Shown here piece by piece: positions 10,347 to 20,700 of a stretch of DNA of 64,000 nt. How positions within the stretch are numbered: position 1 is the stretch's first letter; the number at the start of each line of letters is the position of its first letter. This DNA comes from Liquidambar formosana. Taxonomy: Eukaryota; Streptophyta; Magnoliopsida; Saxifragales; Altingiaceae. The notes beneath the pieces are model-generated. The model saw only the letters and a list, made by a program, of their open reading frames with translations. It made no database searches and had not been told where the DNA came from. The stretch is from positions 17,315,043 to 17,379,042 of the forward strand of contig CM077822.1 in assembly GCA_039720395.1 (NCBI GenBank), given 5' to 3'. A program made the position numbers and the translations under genes.

Positions 10347-11244
10347 GTCAATAATAAATAGTAAAAAAATCCCAACATTTATAAAAGTAATACTATCCAT
10401 CCAAACGGCCAACGTAATTCGGAAGGATATTACAAAGATTTTTTCTTTACGAGGGTTATGTGAAAAAATAAAAAATAAAATAAAAATGGCAAGCAAACTT
10501 AACTTTAGGATGTTTTCTATAATAAGATTTTAGATATTCTTTGGAAAGATTTTATTAGTAGATCTAATCCTAGAAGGTATTGATTATTTCTCATCACCAA
10601 AATATAAAATTAAAAATTAATTGACGTGGTGCTTTGTTTCCCCAGGTCTATGCTCCAATTTTGAGTTGAAAAGGGAATATTGAAGAAGCATAAATGAGGT
10701 ATGTGTTTGTCTGCTAAGATGAGAATGGTTGATTAAGTAGGATTATATTGTTCATTTCAATGTCCAAGAATTAAATATCTATCAGTATTTCAAAAAAAAA
10801 AAAAAGGATTAGGTTTGTCGTCACTAAATTGAGATGAAATTCTTGGTGGCTGTTAGACGGAAGGAACGTCTTTGTAATGTGTTTACAGTGTAATTTCATA
10901 AACGAGAGAGGCCGCAACCTAATTGCAAATATTGGAATTTTAAACCAATGGAGACACCACAAAAACAAAATACGCTTAGCTTACAAATTATTACTAATGA
11001 CTCCTCGCCCTGGGGAATACTTAAGAATTCCTCTATTGCTTGAATCCTTTTTCTTTTTATTTTTCTTTTTTTGGTCAGTGCATCTATTGCTTGAAACTAT
11101 AATAATCCAAAAAAAAAAAAAAAAAAACCCAATTTCATTTTGAATGTTAAAGATAAAAATTTATTCATAATCCTGGTTAACACCAAACATAACATTTTAT
11201 CTGAACCAGTGCATTATGTTTAGTCCTAAATAAGTCACCAAAAA
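10347..11244. other. Non-coding 3' flank of SPH gene
   Basis: No gene seen. It has A-rich runs near 10791-10806 and 11108-11127. The last part is the 3' flank of the minus-strand SPH gene that ends at 11245. Confidence 0.4.
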
Positions 11245-11664
11245 TCACTCAGTTTCCCATGCAACCTTTTTCACCCAACTAGATTTATCCCAACTGAGAA
11301 AGATGCCATGATCTTTCACCAGCCAAAAAACTGTCCCATGGCTTGCGTCTCTACTAGGCTCATATGCATGCCAAGCCGCAAACCGGTTGCCCCATATAGC
11401 CCGGCAGTAATAGACAGTCTTCACTTGGGCACTCCATTGGTAGTCATCACCGGCATTAAGCGAATGCTCACCAAGACTGCTGCCGCCGTTGAACTTGCAA
11501 ACGACGTCCACCGGTCCGGGTTGTTTAGGCAAGTCACTGATGATATGAACGATGGCTGCATCATCAGCCTGTTCTTCAACTGCTATAGTGCAAATGGCGA
11601 AGGATGCAATAGCAAGGAAGAGCAAAATGCGGCTACCATTAGTCATTGTGAAGGTTATGTTCAT
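11245..11664 (-). CDS. S-protein homologue (plant self-incompatibility S1 family), divergent
   Basis: A 139-residue open frame with no lesion. An N-terminal hydrophobic stretch (SRILLFLAIASFAICTIA) looks like a signal peptide, so the product is probably secreted. The body follows the S1 family pattern: a short beta region, VVCKFNGGSSLGEH, then YQWSAQVKTVYYCRAIWG, and VFWLVKDHGIFLSWD near the C-terminus. The first two family cysteines are present, but the third and fourth (normally around RCG..TCYW) are absent and read ASHGTVFW. Two starts are possible: ATG at 11664, or ATG seven codons in at 11646 (MTNGSRILL). The second fits better a TATA box at 11685-11693. Role unknown; some family members act as signalling ligands. 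Confidence 0.85.
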   Translation of the reverse strand: MNITFTMTNGSRILLFLAIASFAICTIAVEEQADDAAIVHIISDLPKQPGPVDVVCKFNGGSSLGEHSLNAGDDYQWSAQVKTVYYCRAIWGNRFAAWHAYEPSRDASHGTVFWLVKDHGIFLSWDKSSWVKKVAWETE

Positions 11665-11684
11665 GGCTGTTGCTTGGGTTCCTC

Positions 11685-11693
11685 CTTTTTATA
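11685..11693 (-). promoter_or_regulatory. TATA box upstream of SPH gene
   Basis: On the minus strand the text reads tataaaaag. A start of transcription about 30 bp downstream would fall near 11660, just inside the first ATG (11664). This favours translation from the second ATG at 11646. Confidence 0.45.
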
Positions 11694-11941
11694 AGGGAAA
11701 ACCTAATAAATTAGAGAAATATTGTGCGTGTGGAAACCCTCATCTACGGAATATTGTCAGATTTGATCTTGACAATTTTTGCTCTGAACGAGGCGCGATC
11801 CCGCATGCAATTAGGAAAGAATAAATCAAAAATCTTATTCTTTTTTATCAGAGGAACTCAAGAGGAACTCCACACGCACACACCAAAAGTGTACATGACA
11901 AAAATCTTATTCATTTAGGGGAGAAATAATAATAATAATAA

Positions 11942-12520
11942 GGGGAAATATCTAAAACCTCCCTTAAAAATAAAATCATATCTAAAACTCTCATTAAATA
12001 TTTTTTTCTATCCATCTAATCTAAATAAAAAATAATTATATCCATTAACTTCAACCAATTAACTTTTTGTTTATTATTGTTAAACAAAAATTGTGATCCA
12101 ACTAAAATACCCTTATTTGACATTAAAATGTTTAATAAAAAAAATGCCTATTTAACTAAATTCTACTTTTATTCTTTTAGTGTAATTAGAATAAAATTAA
12201 CTATCATTAATTAATTCTTCTCTAGTGTGCACGTGGGGGGAGGGGAGGAAGAAAGAGAGATAGTGAGAAAGTTGGGTAAAGAAGGGGCGAAAGGGAAAAT
12301 TTTGTTAAATGTGGATTTTAATTTGTTGTTAAACTTACTAATATAAAATAAGGATATTTTTGGTCGAATCACCATTTTTTTAAGAGCAATAAACAAAAAG
12401 TTAACTAGTTGGAGTTAATGGATATGATTATTTTTTATTTGAATTATAAGGATATGAAAAATATTTAATGGGATTTTTAGATATGATTTTACTTTTTAGG
12501 GAGGTTTTCGATATTTCCCC
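11942..12520. mobile_element. Mutator-like MITE with long inverted ends
   Basis: The ends ggggaaatatc and gatatttcccc are inverted, and the similarity runs about 180 bp inward on each side (for example aaaacctccct, atcatatctaaaa, attaaatattttt). The 9-bp flank taataataa occurs on both sides (11933-11941 and 12521-12529), although this is simple sequence. The long inverted ends and 9-bp duplication fit a Mutator-like element without transposase. Confidence 0.75.
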
Positions 12521-12536
12521 TAATAATAATGGTAGT

Positions 12537-12848
12537 CAGAGACAGAGTTAGGAGTTATCTCCAATGGAGGCATTGTGTTGTGATTTTGTGATGAAAGCTC
12601 TAGAGAGCCTTTTTTTTTTTCTTTGAAATAATTAATTTTTGGCAATCATTTTTCAATGTAACACCAAAAAATGGATTTTCTTTGTCAACGTATTACAAAC
12701 TAACTGTATATATGCTTCAAAATGACTACTAACTTACTGTTTTTGGCATTATGTCAGAAAATGGCTATCAAATGGTAATTTATCCCCAAAAAAAATATTT
12801 GAGCCAGTGGGGGCACGTGCCTCCAAAGGCCCCCTGGCTCCGCCAATG
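12537..12848. mobile_element. hAT-type MITE (same family as 24336-24676)
   Basis: The left end is cagagacagagttaggag. The right end is the reverse complement of cattggcggagccagg. The 8-bp flanks atggtagt and atggtagc match at seven of eight positions. The interior (tgtgattttgtga, gagccagtgggggc.cgt) matches the element at 24336-24676. Confidence 0.75.
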
Positions 12849-12941
12849 ATGGTAGCCCTAGCTTCTTTCACTTCAAATTTGTGGCATCAACTACATCCTT
12901 CGTGTGTGTCTGTAAGTGTCCACTGTCCACTGCATCTTTTT

Positions 12942-13359
12942 TAGACTTGCGAACGAATCGGATTGGGCTATATCCTAATCTAATCCGTTAAGCTACAAAA
13001 TATATGATCCGATCCGATCAAATAATCCAATGGATCATTGATACGTCAATCCAAATCTGATTTATAAGTTGTAGGATATCCAATTCGCTCCGTTAATAAA
13101 AAGAAAATTGACTTTTAATATGCAAATTATTTTAAACAATAAACACGTTAAATAAATGCTCATGAAAAGACTTTCATTTATTTTTTTTTTTATCTTGGGG
13201 TGGTTGTTTATAATGCATGTATCATATGAAAGCTGAAAACATTATGATAAATTTTCAAATACTCCATATTATATTTGATAAATTTTCAAATACTCCATAT
13301 TATATTATATTCACTAAGTTATATATAAATACTAAATAGAAAGAACATTATATAAGTAA

Positions 13360-13404
<45 letters not shown>

Positions 13405-13773
13405 ATGATGATCAGGTAAGCACGTGCTGATATAACTTACATCAAAACCTGCATTGGGAGTTGTACCTTGTGCATTAGTGAGATGTGAGGTGCATTGAAT
13501 CAATGCAAAGGGTACAACCCCCAATACATAGTGCTGATGTAACTTACATCAGCACGTGCTGATGGGATCACCTCTGTATATAAATATATATATAGTTAGT
13601 TAGTTATAGGATCGGGTTCTTAACAGATCGGATTAAGTCAAATTTATACCCAATTTGTTAAGTAATCAAATTAACGAATTCGGGTTCTTATCCGATTATC
13701 GGATTACAAATCTCTTATCAAATTTGATTAAAAGATCATATTCATATCAAAATCTGATCCATTGGCAAGTCTA
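12942..13773. mobile_element. hAT-type non-autonomous element
   Basis: The left end tagacttgcgaa and the reverse complement of the right end (tagacttgccaa) are inverted. The flanks atcttttt (12934-12941) and atcttttg (13774-13781) match at seven of eight bases. Both subterminal regions carry repeated ggatcgga/gatccgat-like motifs. A TA microsatellite and a small palindromic element lie inside. Confidence 0.72.
13401..13575. mobile_element. Small palindromic MITE in a TA repeat
   Basis: The arms around gcacgtgctgat...aacttacatca on the left and tgatgtaacttacatcagcacgtgctgat on the right are inverted, and both contain cagcacgtgctg-like palindromes. It sits in a TA microsatellite (13362-13402 and further on), so a TA target-site duplication cannot be proved. 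Confidence 0.55.
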
Positions 13774-13781
13774 ATCTTTTG

Positions 13782-14319
13782 TGTGTCAACAAAGTCATCT
13801 AAAGATTTCTTGCTTTTCTTTTCTTTTTTCTTCTTCTTCTTTCTTTGTTTTTTTTTTTTTTTTTTTTTGAAGGCATTGGCCATAAGTCCCTACCTCAAGA
13901 ATGTTTTTTTTTTCCTCTCGTTTTTCTCCTTTCTTGAAAGTAGACAACCTTGTCCGTATGGGATTGGACAAGAGGCCAGTCAAGTTTTGGGTATATTATT
14001 CAAAAGTCATCATTTTGACTCTTCGCAATTATCATTATTTATACGAGTATGGAGCATTTCACACAAACCATTAGAAGATTTGTTCGGATTAAAATCATGA
14101 CAGAAGTAAGACCCAACTAGAATAACCCTAATCATAGCATAAGTAAGGCACCAGATCACTATGGAACCTTACAATCTTTGAATTATTCCATACATGTCAT
14201 ATCTGTGCTAATAAGTTGGACTGTGGGAAGTGTCAAATTATATACCCACGAATGAGCTATTGAATTTTTCCAACTAACCAACTCCCAAACGAATAATAAC
14301 AATAATATAATAATAATAA
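13782..14319. other. Non-coding, pyrimidine-rich
   Basis: No gene seen. A T/C-rich run spans 13810-13870. From 14150 to 14250 the text resembles sequence on both sides of the copia insertion at the start of the window. Confidence 0.35.
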
Positions 14320-14739
14320 AGGTAAATTACAATTAAAGGTTCAGAGTTTGGAATAGATTCCACTTAAAAATCCCAAATTTTAATTGCATCAACTTGGTAC
14401 CCAACATTAGAGTTGACCAAAAATCAAAGATGACGTTAACAAAAATTTTGAAATGACTGTAATGCCCTAAAAAACACGATGTCGTTTGGATAATTACTTG
14501 TGAATCTGAATTGTTCCAGAAGCTCATCGTCTCCGTCCTCCTCCTTCCAAACGCACGCCATTTTATCTCTCCTCTCGTCTCTGTTCTCTAGCCTCTCTCG
14601 TCTCTCTCTATCTCTGTTCTTCTCCTTCCACGCCTCCGTCTTTACACTGTGACTCAAGAGCGAAGCGGCAGGTGCAGGAGCTCATAGATCCCTTCCCTTG
14701 TTCCAATAATTATCTAAAGCATTCTTGAATGGTGTATAT

Positions 14740-14772
<33 letters not shown>

Positions 14773-15452
14773 TAGATTACTGGGACGATCTAATCACGGA
14801 ATGGGGCCTCATCAGATTACGATTAGGATTCTTCAATGTATTATAGTCCTTGCAATTTATACCTGGATCTAGGGTAAGTGATTTGTTATTACGTTTGTTT
14901 TGCTTTGGTGTAGATGAAAGAACAAAACCCACATTTTCCTGATCCTCGCCGTCAATGTCTATTTTAATTTGGTTATTTGAGCATGACGGCGATGGAGCTG
15001 CCGGAGGTGTGAGGTCAGTAGATCCGGTGCTGTGGCCTTTGATGTGGTTGCCATTTTTTTTTTTTTTTTTTTTTTTGGCCGGAAACCATGGCAACACTCC
15101 TAAATCAGTGGCTGCTGTTTTTTTTTTATTTTTTTTCTATTTTTTATTTGGTTGCTTCATCGCCGGAAAAGATGGTGTGCTCAGAAGAGGGAAAAAAGGG
15201 GGAACGCTCCATCACCGGCGATGGAAGCTTCACGTGGGTAAAATAGGGTGAGGGGCAAAATAGGGATAAGATAATTTTAATTTGATCACATGCACATCAT
15301 GTGCAAAATTTCCGTCTGATCAACAACGGTTTTACATCGGACCTTAAATTGAAATCCAACTAATAATTTAGGTACCGAATTGATGCAATTAAAATTTGGG
15401 ATCCTTAAATAAAACCAACCCTTAACTCTAGACCATTAAATGTAATTTACCC
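14320..15452. mobile_element. Mutator-like element carrying gene-like sequence
   Basis: The ends (A)GGTAAATTACA and TGTAATTTACC are inverted, with similarity of roughly 90 bp per side including aaattttaattgcatcaa. The flanks taataataa and taacaacaa agree at seven of nine bases. The interior is richer in G+C than its surroundings: a C/T-rich stretch at 14520-14640 and ggcgatggagctgccggagg near 14985. It looks like captured gene pieces (Pack-MULE style), but no protein family could be recognised. It shares the motif tatccctcaccc (in reverse) with the element at 18680-20001. Confidence 0.6.
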
Positions 15453-15620
15453 TAACAACAACAATAATAATAATAAACCAAATAAATAAATAATATGACA
15501 CCTGATCCATCTCTTACCACATATAATGTACCAACAGATAAAAAGGAGCCTTTTGCTCTTTGGTATGCTCCTTTCCACTAGAGCGGATAGATACAACTCT
15601 TTTATATCTCTAACTTGAAC

Positions 15621-16297
15621 TAGGGGTGCTCACTCATCCGTTAGACCCGCAAAAACCACCCAATCCGATCCAACCCGAAGGCATTGGGCAGTTTCAACCG
15701 ATAGAGTGGACGAGTAGCGGTTTAGAATTTTATTTTTTTGCGGTTTCGTGGGTGGTTGCGGTTTTGAAATATAAAAACTGACTAAAACCCACCTGCGCTG
15801 CATATTTTTATACTTTATTAGATTATACACGTGGCAGTGTCTCATTGGTTCTTCATATTACATTGAACACATGGAAAATGGAGGATGGCCTTATCTCTTA
15901 CTGATATTGAATCAGTTTTTTGCATTGTGAAGTCTTTTATCTTTTTGTTTTTATATTTATGCTAGTTTAATTTTATTTTTTTCCCAAGTTAATTGTTATT
16001 TTGTAATTTGTATGGCTTGTTTTGACCAAAACAATATTTATAATAATTGAAATGCAGTATGAAAGCCCTAAAAAATTCAAAATAGAATGGATGGATTTTT
16101 AAAAAGTAAAGAAAGGCCTAGTTAAACTTAAATCCGCCAATCCGCCCGCAACCCACCCACCGATCCACATGGTTTGTTGGTTAAAACCGCCCAATCATCT
16201 AGGCGGATGTGGGTGGGAATTTAGTTCACCCGTTAAATTGTGGGTGGGTTGCGAATGAACCCCAAATCCGACCCAAACCGACCCGTGAGCACCCCTA
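15621..16297. mobile_element. hAT-type non-autonomous element with 8-bp TSD
   Basis: The ends are inverted: taggggtgctcactcatcc on the left and, as reverse complement, taggggtgctcacgggtcgg on the right. The 8-bp duplication acttgaac is exact at 15613-15620 and 16298-16305. The subterminal regions carry many cccaatccgatccaaccc and aaaccgaccc motifs. A second member is at 23710-24770. Confidence 0.9.
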
Positions 16298-16356
16298 ACT
16301 TGAACTTCGCGATTTCTTGGGCAAATACCATGAAGGTGCTGACTAGACTTAATTAA

Positions 16357-17225
16357 GGCTGTGTTTGGTTTGATGAAATGAAATGGAATGGGAGTGGGAA
16401 TGAAATGAAAATTAAAATGAGAATAGGAATGAGAATGAGAATGGATATTTTATCCCAATGTTTGGTAAGGGGTATGAATGGAATGAAAAAGTAAAGATGT
16501 GATCCATTTTTAATTATTTTTACTTCTTCAAAAGAGGGAATAACCATTCTTCTTGGTTTGGGAAGGAATATATAGCTACAGGGGCGAAGGGAAGGGGGTG
16601 CCAGGGGGGCAGTTGACCCCCCTCCCTCATTGGAAAATTTTTTTTAGTATACATATTTGCTTATATTTTTAAATATGCCCCCTCTCAAATATATTTTTGC
16701 CCTCTAAAATATATTTTTACCTCTCTGATTTTATAATTGACCCCCCTGTTCTTCTCTCTTTCCTTTTTTTCCTCTATATATAAATAATTCTCAGTCTCTC
16801 ACCCATGTTTTACTCAAATTATGTCTCCTATCCTTTGGCTATGCCCCTTTTTGGTTTAATACATACATTATTTTATCAAATATATATATAATGAATATTT
16901 AAGTTTTTGTGTTAATTATTAAGTTTAAAGAATTTTCTTTGTTCTTGTTAATTTTTATTATATAAAGAAGGCTACTTCAAATGATTATTTAATTTTTAGA
17001 GTTAGAAAAAAAAAATTAAACAGTTACATCCAAATAAAGTTGCCCCACTAGGATAAATTCTTGGATCCGCCACTGTATAGCTATTCCCTTATTGGAGGGA
17101 ATAGACGCCCACAAGAAAATAGTCATTCCACTCCCTTGTACAACCAAACACTCACTTTTTTTTTTTTTAAAAGAATGGAATTATCATTCTATTTCCTCCC
17201 TCACTCTCTCCTAACAAACATAACC
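16357..17225. mobile_element. PIF/Harbinger-type MITE interrupted by a hAT
   Basis: The left end ggctgtgtttggtttg and the reverse complement of the right end (ggttatgtttgttagg) are inverted, with TAA on both sides (16354-16356 and 17226-17228). This is the TWA target choice of PIF/Harbinger elements. The interior is rich in gaatgga/gagaatg-like words. A hAT element at 16579-17075 splits it. Confidence 0.75.
16579..17075. mobile_element. hAT-type element nested in the Harbinger MITE
   Basis: The ends caggggcgaagg and, as reverse complement of the right end, cagtggcggatcc are inverted. The 8-bp duplication tatagcta is exact at 16571-16578 and 17076-17083. There is no transposase. It inserted after the surrounding MITE. 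Confidence 0.88.
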
Positions 17226-17569
17226 TAAAGGGCTAAATTAAGCAACTTATGCCGTCGACTAGGGCAACGTTAACTGCTATTTAATAGTACCTTGTCAAAT
17301 ATTTTTGTACTTTAAAATAATAATAAAAATTGGTTCGAAATTATATTTCTTTCTTTTTTGGGTTTACAAAATACAATTGTATTGCACTTCATGTCAAATG
17401 AGTTTTCTTGTTTTCATTTTTTTTATTTTACTTTTCTCTCTTTCTTCTTTTCATTTTATATATTGTTTTGTCTTATATATCTCTCATTCACCTCCTTTTT
17501 CTTCTTTTCCTCACAAAATGTTTTTCCTTGACAAGATAAGGTCCAACGGGCTAACCCTCGCAAAGCACC

Positions 17570-17938
17570 TAAGAAGCACGGACACTAACACGTGACATGG
17601 TTATGACATGATACGGACACATTGACATAGCAGATTCTCAAAATTTAGGACACAACATGGTAAAGACACATCATTAATAAAATATATATTTTATATATAT
17701 ATATCATTAGATAATATCATTTAGTAACACATCCATCATTTAAAATATAGCTTTTATATTGTTTTTGGAAACCTTAATGTAGTTATTCATTGATAAGATA
17801 GGACAAAAAAGAAATGAAAGAAGAAAAAGATGAAAAAAAGATGAGAATAGATAAAGGTATGGTGTCAAATGTGTGTCAGAAGAGTGTTGCATTCGTGTCA
17901 GACACGATACCTTTAAAAAAGTGTCTATGCTTCTTAGT
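17570..17938. mobile_element. hAT-type element with 8-bp TSD
   Basis: The left end taagaagcacggacac and the reverse complement of the right end (actaagaagcatagacac) are inverted. The duplication aaagcacc is exact at 17562-17569 and 17939-17946. The interior has acacgtgacatgg and gtgtcagacacg words. Confidence 0.85.
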
Positions 17939-17946
17939 AAAGCACC

Positions 17947-18579
17947 AACCTAGGCAATAGAATCAGTGCGTGGATTGATTGGCTCACTTGGAGAGATCAA
18001 TGCTAGGTTGAGTGAAAATGAATGAGAGATTCTTTCTTTAAAGTATTTAATGAAAAAAATAATATAGCCACATTCATGGTCTAATGGAAAATTACATGAG
18101 ATGGTTATGGTTTCTTGTCCATAAGGCTATGGGCCTTGAATTTGGACCTTGTCAAAAGCCAATCTAGCTTGGTGGGTCGGTTCTCTGTTGGCTTGACTGG
18201 AGGGACGACCAATTGGAGGGTGGGCTTCTCACTATAGCACAGGTTAGTTCGCAAACCATTACTGCAGGAAATCCCATCTCGGGTCCAAAAAATGGATTCC
18301 CTATGGTAACAACTACCATTTAATGAAAGGAGTTTTGGATTCACTGCTAGTTTTTTTAAAAAAACAAACACAATGCTTATTTCAATCAGACTGCGATATG
18401 TGGAGAAAAAAATTGAAAGAAATGACTAAGATGCAAAATGCATACATGTTTCTCTCACATGAGGAATCATGCGTTTTGCATCTCAGTACATCAATTATAG
18501 TTATTTCGACTTTTTCCTAACGTGTTGTAATCTAGTTGAACAAGCAGCAAATCCAAATCCTAAAAGAAATAATACTGAC
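17947..18579. other. Non-coding
   Basis: No gene seen. Around 18240 it shares gcacaggttagttc with 6071-6085, and the surrounding text has a retroelement-like look, but nothing could be classified. Confidence 0.35.
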
Positions 18580-18679
18580 CTTCGTGATCTAACGGTTTAA
18601 AGATGATGTAGGGTCTAGGTAATTAAGGGTTTGAGTCCCTCCAATTTAACCAAAAGATATATGAGGAAAAAAAAAAAAA
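18580..18679 (+). mobile_element. Probable tRNA-derived SINE with poly-A tail
   Basis: An A-box-like tgatctaacgg near 18585 and a B-box-like gggtttgagtccc at 18628-18640 are about 45 bp apart, and a run of 13 A (18667-18679) ends the unit. The Mutator-like element at 18680 starts exactly at the end of this A run. Confidence 0.5.
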
Positions 18680-20001
18680 GGGTAAATGGCAGAAAACCCC
18701 CCTGATGTATGGGGGGTGTTTCACATAACCCCCTTAATGTTCAAAATGTTGCAATGTGCCCCCATGCCACATTAAACGTTCAATAGTATGAACGGTGTTA
18801 CCAGAAAGATGAAAAGTCTACTTTATCCCTCACCCTCCCTCTCACGTGCACACTACCCAACCACTCTGGCGGACCCGTTTCTCCGGCCAACTCCATTTTT
18901 CCCGGCCATTTCATGCTTCATCATCCTAACTCCAGAAAGATTGGACAAAACCGAGAAAAAATAAATAAATAAATCTCAGGTCATTCCATTCTTCATCATC
19001 CTAACTCCAAAAACGAATGGAGATAGCCCCCACCTTCACGTGCACACCACCCAGCATTCCGGCGAACCTTTTTCTCCGGCCAACTCCATTTTTTCCAACT
19101 CCATTTTTGCCGGTCATTTCATTCTTCATCATCCCAACTCCAAAAAAGATTGGAGAAAGCCCAAAAATAAAAGATAAAAAAAAAAAATGGGGCAATTTCA
19201 TTCTTCATCATTGAAAGTAAAAAAAAAAACAAAAAAAATGACTATTGAAAAGGGGGAAAATGACTATTGGAAGTAAAGATCAGAACCAGATCCAAATATG
19301 CCGTCTTGAGACAACTCCTCGTTAAATCTTCTTCTTCTTCATTTCTTTCATTTTCTTCTTTTTGGCTCCTTGTTGCGACAGCCCCTGTTTAGATCTTCTT
19401 CATCTCTCCATTTTATTTATTATTTTTTTTTTTTTGGCCTCCTGTTGAGGCAGCCCACCTCTCAAACCAGATCTGCTGTTTTGAGGCAACCCCTCTTCAA
19501 ATCTTCTTCTCATTCTTCTTCTTCTAATCCGTCAATCTGCTGCCTCCTCCTTCGTTTAGGTTCGCCATGGCTCAGTCGATCTGGTCTGAGTTGAAGGATT
19601 TCTCGACAACGACAACGCCCGAACCCTCATTAACCAACCATCACCATACAATTCGGTGGTTGTAATAGCTATAGTGGTAGCGGCGGCGGATAAGGTGCTG
19701 CTGATGAAGATCACACCAGTCAACCTATATTTGGATAAGGACGGTGATGCTCCATTTTTCGTTATTTTTATTATTATTTTTTTCTTAAACAGCTAGAAGG
19801 GTAATTATGACAAAACATAAGAGTAACTATGTCATGTGATGTACACGTGAGCCTTTTCCGTCATCTTCTAAAAACGGTGCCTAACGGTGGGGTAAAGTGA
19901 AATAAATTTAAAATGTTAGGGGGGACATTGCAACGTTTTGAACATGAGGGGTTTATGTGAAACACCCCCCATACATCAGGGGGGTTTTCTGTAATTTACC
20001 C
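18680..20001. mobile_element. Mutator-like element with 80-bp ends and internal repeats
   Basis: The ends are about 80-bp inverted repeats that share gggtaaat, agaaaacccccctgatg, tatggggggtgtttcacata and tgttcaaaa.gttgcaatg. Flanking A runs could be the 9-bp duplication. The interior has about three copies of a unit with cattcttcatcatcc.aactcca (18910-19215) and a second repeat with cagcccmcctntcaaacc.gatct words (19375-19510). Near 19567 atggctcagtcgatctgg looks like the start of a captured coding exon, but no family is recognisable. Confidence 0.7.
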
Positions 20002-20127
20002 AAAAAAAATGGTAAACCATATAGTGGAGAAGTTCACGTACCCCTCTGAGATGGTCATCAATTGAGCTAGTCGACAAAAAGCTAGCTAGGTGGATCGCCA
20101 AGGTGGGCTTCTGTTTATGGCACAACA

Positions 20128-20692
20128 TACGGACGGAACCACTCTTGGACCAAGGGGTGCCATGGCACCCCCCGCTCTTCTCTCCTAGCGTTTTACTATT
20201 AAGGCTTGTCAGCCTTTGACCTTTGTCCTTGGCCAATGTAAAATGAAAACATGGAGAGATAGTACCATAGCAGGTGGGTATATACAATTTCTAACCCTTT
20301 GTACTAATTTCTCTGTCAGGCTTTTAGTCTTGCCTTTTAAAATTTCATTTATTTTATCGTTAGTCTAAATAACTTTGAAGAATTATGATTTACTTTGTTA
20401 TTTTGGAAAACTTTGAAAACTTTTGTAAACAGATAGGGAATCCTTATCCAGGTTTATTAAGCAACTTGTTTTTATAAGTTGGTTTTCAATTAAAAAAATT
20501 TTTGATTTATAAATTTATATAAAATTTAAAAATAAATAAATAAATAACTTTACAAAGTTAAAAAATAATTCTATCTAGTTTTATTTTTCACATATTAATT
20601 TAGTATAAAATCTTAATATATTTCTCATTTTTGAATACTTAAAAATTTTGGCTCATCTTTGGTCCCTTAAAATGAAATTCTGGTTCCGTCTG
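20128..20692. mobile_element. hAT-type element with 8-bp TSD
   Basis: The left end (tacggacggaacca) and the reverse complement of the right end (cagacggaacca) are inverted. The duplication gcacaaca is exact at 20120-20127 and 20693-20700. The phrase ggggtgccatggcacccc near 20156 is palindromic. Confidence 0.85.
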
Positions 20693-20700
20693 GCACAACA

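Noticed and set aside
12942..13773. Host promoter rich in ggatcgga words
   Set aside because: The words are subterminal repeats of a hAT element with matching ends and flanking duplications.
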